This document shows, one piece after another, positions 1-8,188 of a DNA stretch of 64,000 nucleotides. The notes under the pieces are model-generated. The model was not told the DNA's origin. It made no database searches and worked only from the letters and a program-made list of their open reading frames with translations. Origin of the DNA: an uncultured Desulfuromonas sp. (lineage in GTDB: Bacteria > Desulfobacterota > Desulfuromonadia > Desulfuromonadales > Desulfuromonadaceae); contig NZ_OY787469.1 in assembly GCF_963678835.1 (NCBI RefSeq), forward strand, positions 3,038,001-3,102,000, in the 5' to 3' direction. Made by a program: the position numbers and the translations under genes. The stretch's first letter is position 1; every line of letters begins with the position of its first letter.

Positions 1-110
1 ATACGCATGCTGCCTTTAAACACCAGATCACCAGTGACTTCAGTACCTTCACCAAGAATGGTGGTAATGGCTTCGGGGGTTTCTTTTTTGTTCGATGAGG
101 ACGAAAACAT
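1..110 (-). CDS. Bactofilin, N-terminal part (runs off the window)
   Basis: Reading the minus strand from the ATG at 108-110 gives a short polar N-terminus (MFSSSSNKKE) and then a stretch with ILGEGTEVTGDLVFKGSMRI, the start of the beta-helical core of bactofilins. Bactofilins are polymer-forming cytoskeletal proteins that scaffold cell-wall enzymes at the inner membrane. Only about 37 residues are present; the rest lies left of position 1. The gene directly follows an M23 peptidase on the same strand with a gap under 30 bp. That pairing is common in Proteobacteria, where the bactofilin positions the endopeptidase that shapes the wall. The family call is fairly secure because of the GTxVxGDLxFKGSMRI pattern, but most of the domain cannot be seen. 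Confidence 0.8.
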   Translation of the reverse strand, partial: MFSSSSNKKETPEAITTILGEGTEVTGDLVFKGSMR

Positions 111-138
111 AGTTGCCTCCACGCTTGGGAATAAACCG

Positions 139-1005
139 CTAGCGATTCAGGAATGTCAGATTATAGGGATTGATGGTACGGCCGTTGTCGTGAATTTCGT
201 AATGAAGATGAGGACCGGTGGAACGCCCCGTGTTGCCCATCGCTCCAATGGCATCACCGCGCGCCACCTTGGTGCCGGGCTTGATATAGATTTTCTGCAG
301 GTGGCCGTAAACCGTAGTATACCGATCACCGTGCTTAATCTTGACCATTTTACCGTATCCGGAAACAACCCCGCAACTAACCACGGTGCCGCTTGCAGTC
401 GCATACACTTTGGTGCCGACATAATGAGCGATATCGATCCCGCTGTGAAACGCCATATGCCCATTGAAAGGATCACGGCGACGACCATAACTGGAGGAGA
501 GGTAGCCTTTGGTCGGACGTCCTAAAGGCACCTGATCGGCAAGCTCAAGCAGTTGACCGGAATAAAACAGCGCGTCATCAAAGTTTCCCGCACCGGCTTC
601 AATGTAGGGACCACCGCTGCCTTCCTGACCGGCGCCACCATCTTCGGCAACAACTTCAACACCCACCTTTTGCAGTAACGATTCAATCTGAGTGCTGCGC
701 TCGTTGAGATGGTTGACCGCATTGCTGATCAGTTCTTTTTTCTCTGTACGTTGGCGATTGACTTGATTGCGCAGATGAGAGTTCTGATCGTTCAGCCACA
801 GAACCTGACTTTCCAGATTGGTCATCCGCTTTTGGCGGCTGTGATCCTGAACCAGGGTGTAGATGGACACGACGGTAAAAATGGCAAACAGAACAGTTGC
901 GCCTAGACCAGTACGGATCAGACGGCGCAACCGCTTTTCTGTCATCACCACGGAACGCGAATCGCGATTGTCACCGGTGATAATTAAATGAACCTTTTCT
1001 TCCAT
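139..1005 (-). CDS. M23 family metallopeptidase (membrane-anchored LytM-type endopeptidase)
   Basis: 288 residues. A cytoplasmic start is followed by one membrane segment at about residues 32-52 (ATVLFAIFTVVSIYTLV), a coiled-coil at about 60-115 and a C-terminal LytM/M23 domain at about 165-288. The zinc-site motifs are present: HSGIDIA (HxxxD) and HLHYE (HxH). The expected role is cleavage of peptide cross-links in periplasmic peptidoglycan. The gene sits just upstream of the bactofilin on the same strand and is probably co-transcribed with it, as for shape-determining pairs in other Proteobacteria. The ATG at 1005 is the only start that gives the membrane anchor; no strong ribosome binding site is visible. 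Confidence 0.9.
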   Translation of the reverse strand: MEEKVHLIITGDNRDSRSVVMTEKRLRRLIRTGLGATVLFAIFTVVSIYTLVQDHSRQKRMTNLESQVLWLNDQNSHLRNQVNRQRTEKKELISNAVNHLNERSTQIESLLQKVGVEVVAEDGGAGQEGSGGPYIEAGAGNFDDALFYSGQLLELADQVPLGRPTKGYLSSSYGRRRDPFNGHMAFHSGIDIAHYVGTKVYATASGTVVSCGVVSGYGKMVKIKHGDRYTTVYGHLQKIYIKPGTKVARGDAIGAMGNTGRSTGPHLHYEIHDNGRTINPYNLTFLNR

Positions 1006-1183
1006 GTGTCAGCAACTCCAACGAGAAATTCCGATCTTTGAAGGCAACGGGATCGTGGCAGGCCTTCACAATTTAGACACGGGCTGACAATATATCAGAA
1101 AAAGGGGGCAAAACACACGTAAAACCGCTCATTATAAGAAAAAACACATTGGCCTACGGTGTAAATGGAGTGAAACAACCGGA

Positions 1184-1813
1184 TCATTGGGGCTTTTGCA
1201 CCACAACCCAGAGTCCGATCGCATCGCTGTGACGCACGGAATAGTCGCTGATTCCAGCCTGTTCCAACCCATGGGTCAAACGTTTGCGACTGGTGTCACT
1301 CAAGTTGCACCGAATGCGGTCGCGAAAAGTATCCTCTTCACCACGCTCTTTGAATGCACAAATGACCTGATCAAGGAGCTGCTGATCGCCGAAACCGCCG
1401 CCAATATACATCCAGCCACCCGGTTTCAAAACCTGATAAAGATGCGAAAAGCTCTGGTGAAGATCTTCCCAGAAGAACACGGAACCACGGCTGACAATCA
1501 AATCTACACTGTTGGGGGCCACCTCCATCTGGGCGACATCACTGCACATCGCGTGGCAACGGTGTTGAAGCTGACGAGAGTCAATGGTGGCGGCAACTCG
1601 TGACACCATATCCGCAGAGGAGTCAACAAAGCCTACGGCAAGATCCGTCTGCTGCAAAAGGGCAAAACCAAGATCTCCGGGACCACAACCGACATCAAGG
1701 CAGGATCCCTCGCGCACATTTGTCGTCTCAATAATTTGAGTCGCAATAACAGGATATACTGGGGCAAAAACGGTTTTGGCTAAATGATCAAATTTCTTGG
1801 CATCAATGGTCAT
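1184..1813 (-). CDS. Class I SAM-dependent methyltransferase
   Basis: About 209 residues with a Rossmann methyltransferase core. SAM-binding motif I is LDVGCGPGDLG near residue 38, the acidic end of strand 2 is GFVDSS, and the later motif LKPGGWMYIGG is the post-I region typical of the UbiE/Methyltransf_11 group. The substrate cannot be read from sequence. The ATG at 1813 is preferred over that at 1825 because GGAG lies six bases before it. The gene trails the metal-uptake cluster by about 150 bp on the same strand, so it could be read with it. A link to the radical SAM enzyme or metallophore chemistry is possible but unproven. Confidence 0.75.
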   Translation of the reverse strand: MTIDAKKFDHLAKTVFAPVYPVIATQIIETTNVREGSCLDVGCGPGDLGFALLQQTDLAVGFVDSSADMVSRVAATIDSRQLQHRCHAMCSDVAQMEVAPNSVDLIVSRGSVFFWEDLHQSFSHLYQVLKPGGWMYIGGGFGDQQLLDQVICAFKERGEEDTFRDRIRCNLSDTSRKRLTHGLEQAGISDYSVRHSDAIGLWVVVQKPQ

Positions 1814-1964
1814 GGCAATCTCCATGGCTCCACAAGGGAGGCTGAAAAAAGGAATACAAATAAGGCGATAGGCATTTACAACCTATCTGCTTATGAGAAC
1901 GCCAGTGACCACTGCAGGTGACAACGATGTCATCCTCTAACTGCTGCACCATTTCTCTGGTGAA

Positions 1965-3083
1965 TCAAACTTCGGCAATCACCTTGCCGGTGGCAGACGC
2001 CTCATAACCGGGCAACGCATCTATCTCTTTACGCAGTGCTGACGAATGCATGACATCAAGCACCACTTTGACCGTGGGGTGGTCGATCAAATCTTCGGGA
2101 AACAGCAGATCACAGCGCACCGCTGTTAAAGGCACAAAACCGAGGTCAAAAGCTTCGGCAATGGCACGCAATCCCAAAGCGGCATCTGCCACATTGCAGG
2201 CAATGCGGTAGGCCCCCTCGCGATGGGAATCGACCTCAGTAAGATAGCCGTTGATCATCGGACCGGCGATACCAGCTTTTTGCAGATGATCATCCAGCAA
2301 TACACGCAGGGCTGCCCCGCAATCGCGATTGACAAAACGTACCATGGGCTGGACCAGATCAGCGACGCTACGAATCCCTAACGGATTGCCCTTGGCTACC
2401 ATCAACCCCTCTTCGAGCAGGGAAAAACCGATCACTTTGGTACGACGCTGTTGCAGATCTCGGCTGGCGGCAATCACGTTGGATTCCTTTTGATCCTGAT
2501 TGTGAAAATGGCTGCCGGCAATATGTGCAACCCCTTCCCCCAACCCGCGTAGCGAACGTCGGCTGGAAGCAAACCGGCAATAGACCTGAGCATCGCGCAC
2601 CAATCGATTGACATGGTGGCTAAGGATCTCAAAGGCCGGATCACAACCCATGAGAATAATATTGTGGTCAAGGGTCTGCGATGGGGAAAAAATCCGCGCA
2701 TGCTTACCGTCTTCCGACAAGAGTCCATCGGCGGAACGCAACCCGAACGGCATGGCGTCATGGCCACTGAGCGGCAAGCCCACCAGGCGGTCACGCACCC
2801 GGCTCAAGGCCAGGCGAGTCGAGGGCAGGCACGTCCCATTGACCAGATCGACCCCCTGCTGTTGCTCCGGGGTGTCATCGACAAACAGATCCTCTACCCG
2901 GCAGCCGAACAACCGCGCCAGTCGCAGAGATATCCCGGTATTGGGCAGATAGCGGCCAGTTTCAATATCGTAAATGGCCTGGCGTTTGATGCCGATGCGC
3001 TCAGCGAGTTCTTTTTGCGACCAGCCTTGTTTCTGGCGATAGTCGCGCACCATGCATTTTATCGAATCATCTTGTCGGGTCAT
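1965..3083 (-). CDS. HTH transcriptional regulator with periplasmic-binding-protein-like sensor domain
   Basis: About 372 residues. The N-terminal third carries an XRE-type helix-turn-helix (WSQKELAERIGIKRQAIYDIETGRYLP). The rest resembles the PBP-like domain of COG1910/PF12727, related to molybdate-binding proteins, seen in HNIILMGCDPAFEILSHHV, FVNRDCGAALRVLLDD and ALGLRAIAEAFDLGFVPL. Regulators of this design are thought to sense an oxyanion or related ligand in the cytoplasm. Its place at the end of the transporter cluster suggests it controls that cluster, and it is the main reason to consider molybdate, tungstate or their complexes as the substrate. The start at 3083 has AAGGA seven bases upstream. 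The ligand is inference. Confidence 0.75.
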   Translation of the reverse strand: MTRQDDSIKCMVRDYRQKQGWSQKELAERIGIKRQAIYDIETGRYLPNTGISLRLARLFGCRVEDLFVDDTPEQQQGVDLVNGTCLPSTRLALSRVRDRLVGLPLSGHDAMPFGLRSADGLLSEDGKHARIFSPSQTLDHNIILMGCDPAFEILSHHVNRLVRDAQVYCRFASSRRSLRGLGEGVAHIAGSHFHNQDQKESNVIAASRDLQQRRTKVIGFSLLEEGLMVAKGNPLGIRSVADLVQPMVRFVNRDCGAALRVLLDDHLQKAGIAGPMINGYLTEVDSHREGAYRIACNVADAALGLRAIAEAFDLGFVPLTAVRCDLLFPEDLIDHPTVKVVLDVMHSSALRKEIDALPGYEASATGKVIAEV

Positions 3084-3210
3084 AACGTTTTCCTTGTCGC
3101 AGGCCACAGCAAATTGTGTTTACGCCAGACACATGTCTGGTACACACGTAATAACCCTCTATTTATCACAGCGCATTCTCGCCCGTCAAACAGACCGAGG
3201 CTGATAAACA

Positions 3211-5043
3211 TCACGCTAACAAATTACCGGCTTTCTTTTGCTCAGGCCAATACCAATCTGAGGAGGGTTTAGCAAATGATCGATTGACTCTGTCGGCAAT
3301 GAAATCGACACCATAGAAGCGGCGATAAAACTGCTGTGCTTCATCGAGCACATCAATCCGGCAACGTTCCGGATGAAAAATGGTCGCAAGATGGAGCAAG
3401 CCGAGAATCCAGCGCGGACTACCAAAATCCCACCCCGCAGCAGGATGCACAATGATACGCTGGTTGCGCACCGCTTCGACATCAATGCCCAGTGCCGCGC
3501 ACTCTGCCAGCACATTTTCTTTAGAACTCGACATAAACGCCGACATGACGATCACCTGCGGGTTCAACTCATTCAGTTTATCAACCGTGAGTCGCCGACC
3601 GGGGCGACCACCAACGGGAAGTTGCCGGTTCAAACTTTCGCCCCCTGCCAGTTCAACCAGACGATTTTCCAGACGTCCCGGTCCTATGGCAAACAGTGTC
3701 TTACCCATGGCATAGTAAACCCGCGGTCGATCAGTGACACCCGTCATCGCCAGATCAAGATTATCCAACCAATGTTCAAGGTAGTCAGCCAACTGCGCTG
3801 CGGCAACGGGACGCCCAGCCCGACGGCCAAAATAATGTAACGCATTGAGATAACGACGCGGGTCCTGAATATGTTGATGCAGCACCTGCAAACCATCGCC
3901 CTGCAGCAGATCCTCCCACGATTGTGCCACATCCTGCTGGCGCACCACGCCCATGGCGATCAACATGGCTTCAACCATTTCCAGAGCACGGGTCAACGGG
4001 TAGCCGCCTTGAAAATCCCCCTCTTCAAAAATCGTTGCCGCCGCCGTCCCTTTAACAGGCAACTCCACATCACATTGCGGGCACCGCCCCCCTGCCACAA
4101 GGGCCGGACTTTGATCAAGGAGCAACTTTGCGCCCATCGGTCCATAGAAATCCCGCCGAATCACTTCCCTACCACAATCACAACAATGGCTATTAAGATA
4201 AGGGCTGCCGGGAGAATTAAACAGGTAAACATGGTGAAGCCCTTGCTGTAATTCAAGGCAGAGCGCTTCGGCTTCGCTGATTGACGGTTCTTCATCAATC
4301 GTCGCCCCTTCAAAGGGCAGAAATCGCATCACCTGTAAAGGAATCTGTCTATCAAGGCGGCTCAACCACTGGCCCAGGGCCATCACTTCATCACGATTGG
4401 ATCGCTGATAAACGCAAGACACTTCAATATGGATACCCGCGTCATGCACCCGTTCAATGTTGCGCAACACCGGCGCCAGTCGCGCCCCGCCACAGGCCTG
4501 ATACGAGGCATCACTGAAGCCTTTCATGCCAAAATTGATAAAATCAAGATAAGGCACCAACTTTTCCAGCGCCGCAGTACTGAAATAGCCGTTCGTGGAA
4601 CAACCGACGCTCAATCCGTTCTGAAAAGCTAATTCTGCAACCGCGAGAAAACGCGGAAACGCTGCAAGGGGGTCATTCATCAAAAAAGCGATCCCCTCGC
4701 AATCACTATCCAGCGCTCGATCAATCACCATCTGCGGGGTCAAAACTTCAAGGGCGGCACTATCCGGGTTCATCTCTTTAACCAGCACCGTGGAGATACA
4801 CCCGGGGCAATCGAAATTACAGCCCGTGGTGGTCAATTGCAGAAACTTGGCGCCGGGCTGAAAATGCAACATAGGCATGGTTTCAATGGAGATGGGACAA
4901 GCAACCAGGTACCGGTCAGGCTGCCGCTCGACCAGGTGACCATCGCTGAGTTCATAGAGTTCACAGCGACCTGCTTTCCCTTCCTCCAGACGACACTGGT
5001 GTTCACAAATAGGGCATATCATTTCAATCATATCAAGATCCAT
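3211..5043 (-). CDS. Radical SAM enzyme fused to a C-terminal ABC substrate-binding-protein domain
   Basis: About 610 residues. An N-terminal Cys pair (CPICEHQC) precedes a radical SAM domain with the [4Fe-4S] motif GCNFDCPGC (CxxxCxxC) at about residue 75. Further Cys clusters (CCDCG, CPQC) lie near residues 285-325. From about residue 430 the protein becomes a helical-backbone binding-protein domain (PF01497-like): RPRVYYAMGKTLFAIGPGRL, ELAGGESLN, LNELNPQVIVMSAF. The same VYYA...LAGG pattern occurs in the two binding-protein genes of this cluster. No signal peptide is visible, so the whole protein should be cytoplasmic. A GTG start at 5082 is also open; the ATG at 5043 is chosen because it lies just before the first Cys motif. 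The reaction is unknown; a role in releasing or modifying the imported metal complex is inference. Confidence 0.8.
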   Translation of the reverse strand: MDLDMIEMICPICEHQCRLEEGKAGRCELYELSDGHLVERQPDRYLVACPISIETMPMLHFQPGAKFLQLTTTGCNFDCPGCISTVLVKEMNPDSAALEVLTPQMVIDRALDSDCEGIAFLMNDPLAAFPRFLAVAELAFQNGLSVGCSTNGYFSTAALEKLVPYLDFINFGMKGFSDASYQACGGARLAPVLRNIERVHDAGIHIEVSCVYQRSNRDEVMALGQWLSRLDRQIPLQVMRFLPFEGATIDEEPSISEAEALCLELQQGLHHVYLFNSPGSPYLNSHCCDCGREVIRRDFYGPMGAKLLLDQSPALVAGGRCPQCDVELPVKGTAAATIFEEGDFQGGYPLTRALEMVEAMLIAMGVVRQQDVAQSWEDLLQGDGLQVLHQHIQDPRRYLNALHYFGRRAGRPVAAAQLADYLEHWLDNLDLAMTGVTDRPRVYYAMGKTLFAIGPGRLENRLVELAGGESLNRQLPVGGRPGRRLTVDKLNELNPQVIVMSAFMSSSKENVLAECAALGIDVEAVRNQRIIVHPAAGWDFGSPRWILGLLHLATIFHPERCRIDVLDEAQQFYRRFYGVDFIADRVNRSFAKPSSDWYWPEQKKAGNLLA

Positions 5044-5122
5044 AAAAAGAGAAAAATGATGCGAAAGACAGCGGTGATTCACGAAGGAGGCATGTTACGA
5101 ACCCATCACCGCCGCTTTCGCA

Positions 5123-6184
5123 TCAAGCCGTTTTTTTATGCGTCAATGCCAATGGGTTAGCAAGAATATCGTCCACCTTTTCGTGACTGAGCTCCATGCG
5201 ATAAAACAAACGATAAAAACTATGGACCTCTTCGGCCATATCCCAGTTGAACCATTCTGGATACAACACCCCGGTCAACCAGATCGTCCCGATCAGGCGA
5301 TTAATGGAAGGGGGCCGATCAAACCAGCTATACAACAGGGCCGGTGGTTCATAACAGTTGCCGTTTTTCACCGCCTGCAGGCACGACCAGAACGGATCGT
5401 CGGCCATGCGGGTCAACAGCCGATCTTCGGAATTTCCCTCATCGGACATCACCAGAATCACTTCTGGGTTCCACCGCAACAAATCATCGGCACTGATCGG
5501 CGTGCGGCCACAACCGCGCAACTCATAGGTTTCAGCACAATTAATGCCACCAGCCAGATCGATTATTTCGCCATGACGCGCCCCACGAGGTTCGGTGTGC
5601 AAACCGGACGGCGTTTGCGCGTAATACACGGTATGGCGCGCAGACTTGGGTATGGTGGCTACGGTTCTTTGGATAATGTCGAGTTTTTTATCAAAATAAT
5701 CGGCCAGCGCCTCAGCGCGATCTTCGGCACCAATCACCAGGCCGACACGGCGAATCACTTCGGCACTACGCTCCAGAGCACCGTCAAAAATCAGCACCGG
5801 GATATCCAGTTCCTTTTGCAGGTTCTCAGCCATTTGAACCTCAGGTTCGTCAATTTTCGACAGCGTCATCGACAGGATCACATCCGGCTGTGCCTGGCGA
5901 ATGGCTTCGGTATTCAGGGTTTGTTTACCGCCACCGAACAGGGCACCAAGGACGCCGAGAACCGGCAGGTCAAGATACGATTGCGGCGCGACCTGCAACT
6001 CCAAAGGCGATGGTGGAAAATTGTGTCCGGCAATTTTTTCCGGTGCCAGGGCATACATCAACGCAGTGATCATCGGGTTGTAACCGAACACTTTGCTGAC
6101 CTGTTCCTTGACGATCACTTTGCGACCGGACATATCCGTGACCAGCCGGGTTCCGGCCGGTGGAGGTGTTTTTAAATCACTCAT
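5123..6184 (-). CDS. FecB/BtuF-like substrate-binding protein lacking a signal peptide
   Basis: About 353 residues of PF01497-type binding-protein fold: VTDMSGRKVIV, FGYNPMITALMYALAPEKIAGHN, RQAQPDVILSM, VYYAQTPSGLHTEPRG, IDLAGGINCAE, WNPEVILVM. The ATG at 6184 has a textbook AAGGAG seven bases upstream, and the encoded N-terminus (MSDLKTPPPAGTRL) has no export signal. The only upstream extension adds ten residues and still no hydrophobic core. This is unusual, because such proteins normally act in the periplasm. It shares the WFDRPPSINRLIG motif with the exported protein at 9905-10945 (WLDRPPSFMRLIG), so the two are paralogues. It may be a cytoplasmic ligand carrier working with the radical SAM fusion downstream (inference). 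Confidence 0.8.
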   Translation of the reverse strand: MSDLKTPPPAGTRLVTDMSGRKVIVKEQVSKVFGYNPMITALMYALAPEKIAGHNFPPSPLELQVAPQSYLDLPVLGVLGALFGGGKQTLNTEAIRQAQPDVILSMTLSKIDEPEVQMAENLQKELDIPVLIFDGALERSAEVIRRVGLVIGAEDRAEALADYFDKKLDIIQRTVATIPKSARHTVYYAQTPSGLHTEPRGARHGEIIDLAGGINCAETYELRGCGRTPISADDLLRWNPEVILVMSDEGNSEDRLLTRMADDPFWSCLQAVKNGNCYEPPALLYSWFDRPPSINRLIGTIWLTGVLYPEWFNWDMAEEVHSFYRLFYRMELSHEKVDDILANPLALTHKKTA

Positions 6185-6282
6185 GGATTCACTCCTTATC
6201 AAAATCAGCATCGCTTATGCTGACGGCAATGAAATTTTCTCTTTTACTTACAAAATAAAGCACTTAAAAATCTGTTTTTAAT

Positions 6283-6335
6283 CTTGGTCGCCCGGCTATG
6301 GGCTCCGCAGGCTGTTTTTCAACAGCCTGTTAAAT
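6283..6335. repeat. Repeat family A, end fragment, inside the transport operon
   Basis: The stretch carries the conserved end of repeat family A: GGTCGCCCG, a short gap, ATGGGCTCC, then a perfect hairpin (CAGGCTGTT, TTTC, AACAGCCTG) at 6308-6329. The same end is seen at 58976-59035 and 62690-62735. Here it abuts the 3' end of the ATPase gene and lies between it and the next gene of the cluster. Confidence 0.75.
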
Positions 6336-7094
6336 CTGCGGCATACAACAGCGATAACCGTAGCGGCTCTCGGCAATCTCCACCGCCACACCGTAAAGGC
6401 GCTGCACGTTATCGGGCGTCAGCACCCGATCGACCTGGTCAAAAGCAAAAATCTCTCCGTGATCGAGCATGGCCACCCGGTCAGAACATGCCAGCGCATG
6501 ATCCGGATAATGGGTGGTTTTCAGAAACGTGGTGCCGCGTTTGGCAAAGTCGCGTAAGAAACGCAGCAACTTAATCTGATTGCCGTAATCAAGACCATTA
6601 ACCGGCTCATCCAAAAACAGAATCTCCGCCTGTTGACACAAGGCACGGGCGATCAGCGCCAACTGCTGTTGGCCACCGCTGATTCGTGAAAACGGCATTG
6701 CCGCCAGCGCCTCTGCGCCAACCTGTTCCAATGCTTCATGAGCCAGCCGGTAATCACGCTTGCAGTAATTGGAAAACAGACTGCCGTGAGCCAGACGTCC
6801 CATCAGCACCACATCCAACACCGTATAGGAAAACGGCATGTGGTGTATCTGCGGCACATAAGCGATCTTGCGGGCCAGGTCCTGACGGCGGTAATCGCCA
6901 ATCGGCTTGCCGAACAACGTCACCTCCCCCTGACCGCGCAGCAGACCGAGCAGGATTTTTAGCAAGGTGCTTTTGCCACTACCGTTGGGGCCGAGCAACG
7001 ACACGACCTCCCCGGCGGCAAGGTTGAAATCAACCCCCTGCAACACCGGCTTACGGCCATAGGAAAATCGCAGATTGCGCGCTTCAATCACCAT
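6330..7094 (-). CDS. ABC transporter ATP-binding protein, FecE/BtuD type
   Basis: About 254 residues with all ABC ATPase motifs: Walker A GPNGSGKST near residue 38, Q-loop YVPQIHHMPFS, signature ISGGQQQLALIARAL, Walker B ILFLDEPVNGLD and switch His KTTHYPDH. The Q-loop and length fit importers of iron-siderophore, cobalamin or molybdate type. The start ATG shares one base with the stop of the permease gene (TGATG), indicating translational coupling. It energises the FecCD-type permease encoded just upstream. Confidence 0.9.
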   Translation of the reverse strand: MVIEARNLRFSYGRKPVLQGVDFNLAAGEVVSLLGPNGSGKSTLLKILLGLLRGQGEVTLFGKPIGDYRRQDLARKIAYVPQIHHMPFSYTVLDVVLMGRLAHGSLFSNYCKRDYRLAHEALEQVGAEALAAMPFSRISGGQQQLALIARALCQQAEILFLDEPVNGLDYGNQIKLLRFLRDFAKRGTTFLKTTHYPDHALACSDRVAMLDHGEIFAFDQVDRVLTPDNVQRLYGVAVEIAESRYGYRCCMPQI

Positions 7095-8188
7095 CAATGA
7101 AATCCCTCCCGGGCATGTTTGAGCACAATAATAAAGATGGGAATGCCCACCAGCGACGTCAGAATCCCGATGGGAATTTCATGGGCGAACAGCGTGCGCG
7201 ACAGGTTGTCGGTCACCAGAAGAAACAACGCGCCAATCAGGGCACTGGCCGGTAACACTTTACGGTTGTCGGCACCAAGCAGTAGCCGCGCCATGTGCGG
7301 AATGATCAGACCGATCCAGCCGATCACTCCAGCCATCACCACACACAGGGCGCTGATCAGGGTCGCCAGAGTGATGGCAATCGCTTTGATGCGCCGCACG
7401 TTGAGGCCAAGAGATTGCGCCTCTTCATCGCCGAGGCTCAGGGCGTTGAGATATTTAGCCATCAGCATCAGAACCACAACGGAAAACAGCATCGGCCCGG
7501 CCAGCAGTATAATGGTATCTTTATCACTGAACGACAGGCTGCCCATCAGCCAGTAGACTATGGCCGGCAGGGTATCGTAGGGATCGGCGCTGTATTTGAG
7601 TACCGACAACAGCGCCGTGAACAAGGAACTACTGATCACGCCACCGAGGATAAGGATGATGACACTGCGACTGTTGCGGTAGATTAAAGAGATCATCACC
7701 GCTGTGGCCACAGCTGCCGCACCGAAGACAAACGCCGCAACCTGCACGCCCAACCATGGCAGCTTGAGCACCATGCCCAAGGCCGCTCCGAACGACGATC
7801 CGGCCAACACGCCGAGAATGCCCGGCGACACCAGCGGATTGACAAACATGGCCTGAAATGTACTGCCGGACACGGACAGCGAGGCACCGATCACCACGGC
7901 GGCGACAATGCGAGGCAGGCGGATTTCAAACACCACGCTGTACAGAGTGGCAAACTGCTGCCGAGCAACCTCAGACTGACCGGTAATCAGCAGGCGGCTG
8001 AACTCAAGATAGTCTTCCAAAGAAACCGGATATTTGCCCAGCAGCAGCGATGCCTGCATGGCCGCCAACAACACCAGCACCAAGCCGACAAATACCAGAT
8101 GTTGCCGACTAAACGACCAGCTCAGCCGCAGACAACGCGTGTGACGTTTCCACATCGGACGCCATTTTTCGGAACAGGAAGTGTCCAT
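7094..8188 (-). CDS. FecCD-family ABC transporter permease
   Basis: 364 residues with about ten hydrophobic segments. Family-typical stretches are RLPRIVAAVVIGASLSVSGS, FVNPLVSPGILGVLAGSSFGA, GWIGLIIPHMARLLLGADNR and EIPIGILTSLVGIPIFIIVL. This is the inner-membrane channel for iron-chelate, cobalamin, haem or (in MolB-type systems) molybdate import. The start codon overlaps the TonB stop by one base and its stop overlaps the ATPase start. A charged N-terminal extension of about 30 residues (rich in R, K and W) precedes the first membrane segment. Confidence 0.9.
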   Translation of the reverse strand: MDTSCSEKWRPMWKRHTRCLRLSWSFSRQHLVFVGLVLVLLAAMQASLLLGKYPVSLEDYLEFSRLLITGQSEVARQQFATLYSVVFEIRLPRIVAAVVIGASLSVSGSTFQAMFVNPLVSPGILGVLAGSSFGAALGMVLKLPWLGVQVAAFVFGAAAVATAVMISLIYRNSRSVIILILGGVISSSLFTALLSVLKYSADPYDTLPAIVYWLMGSLSFSDKDTIILLAGPMLFSVVVLMLMAKYLNALSLGDEEAQSLGLNVRRIKAIAITLATLISALCVVMAGVIGWIGLIIPHMARLLLGADNRKVLPASALIGALFLLVTDNLSRTLFAHEIPIGILTSLVGIPIFIIVLKHAREGFH

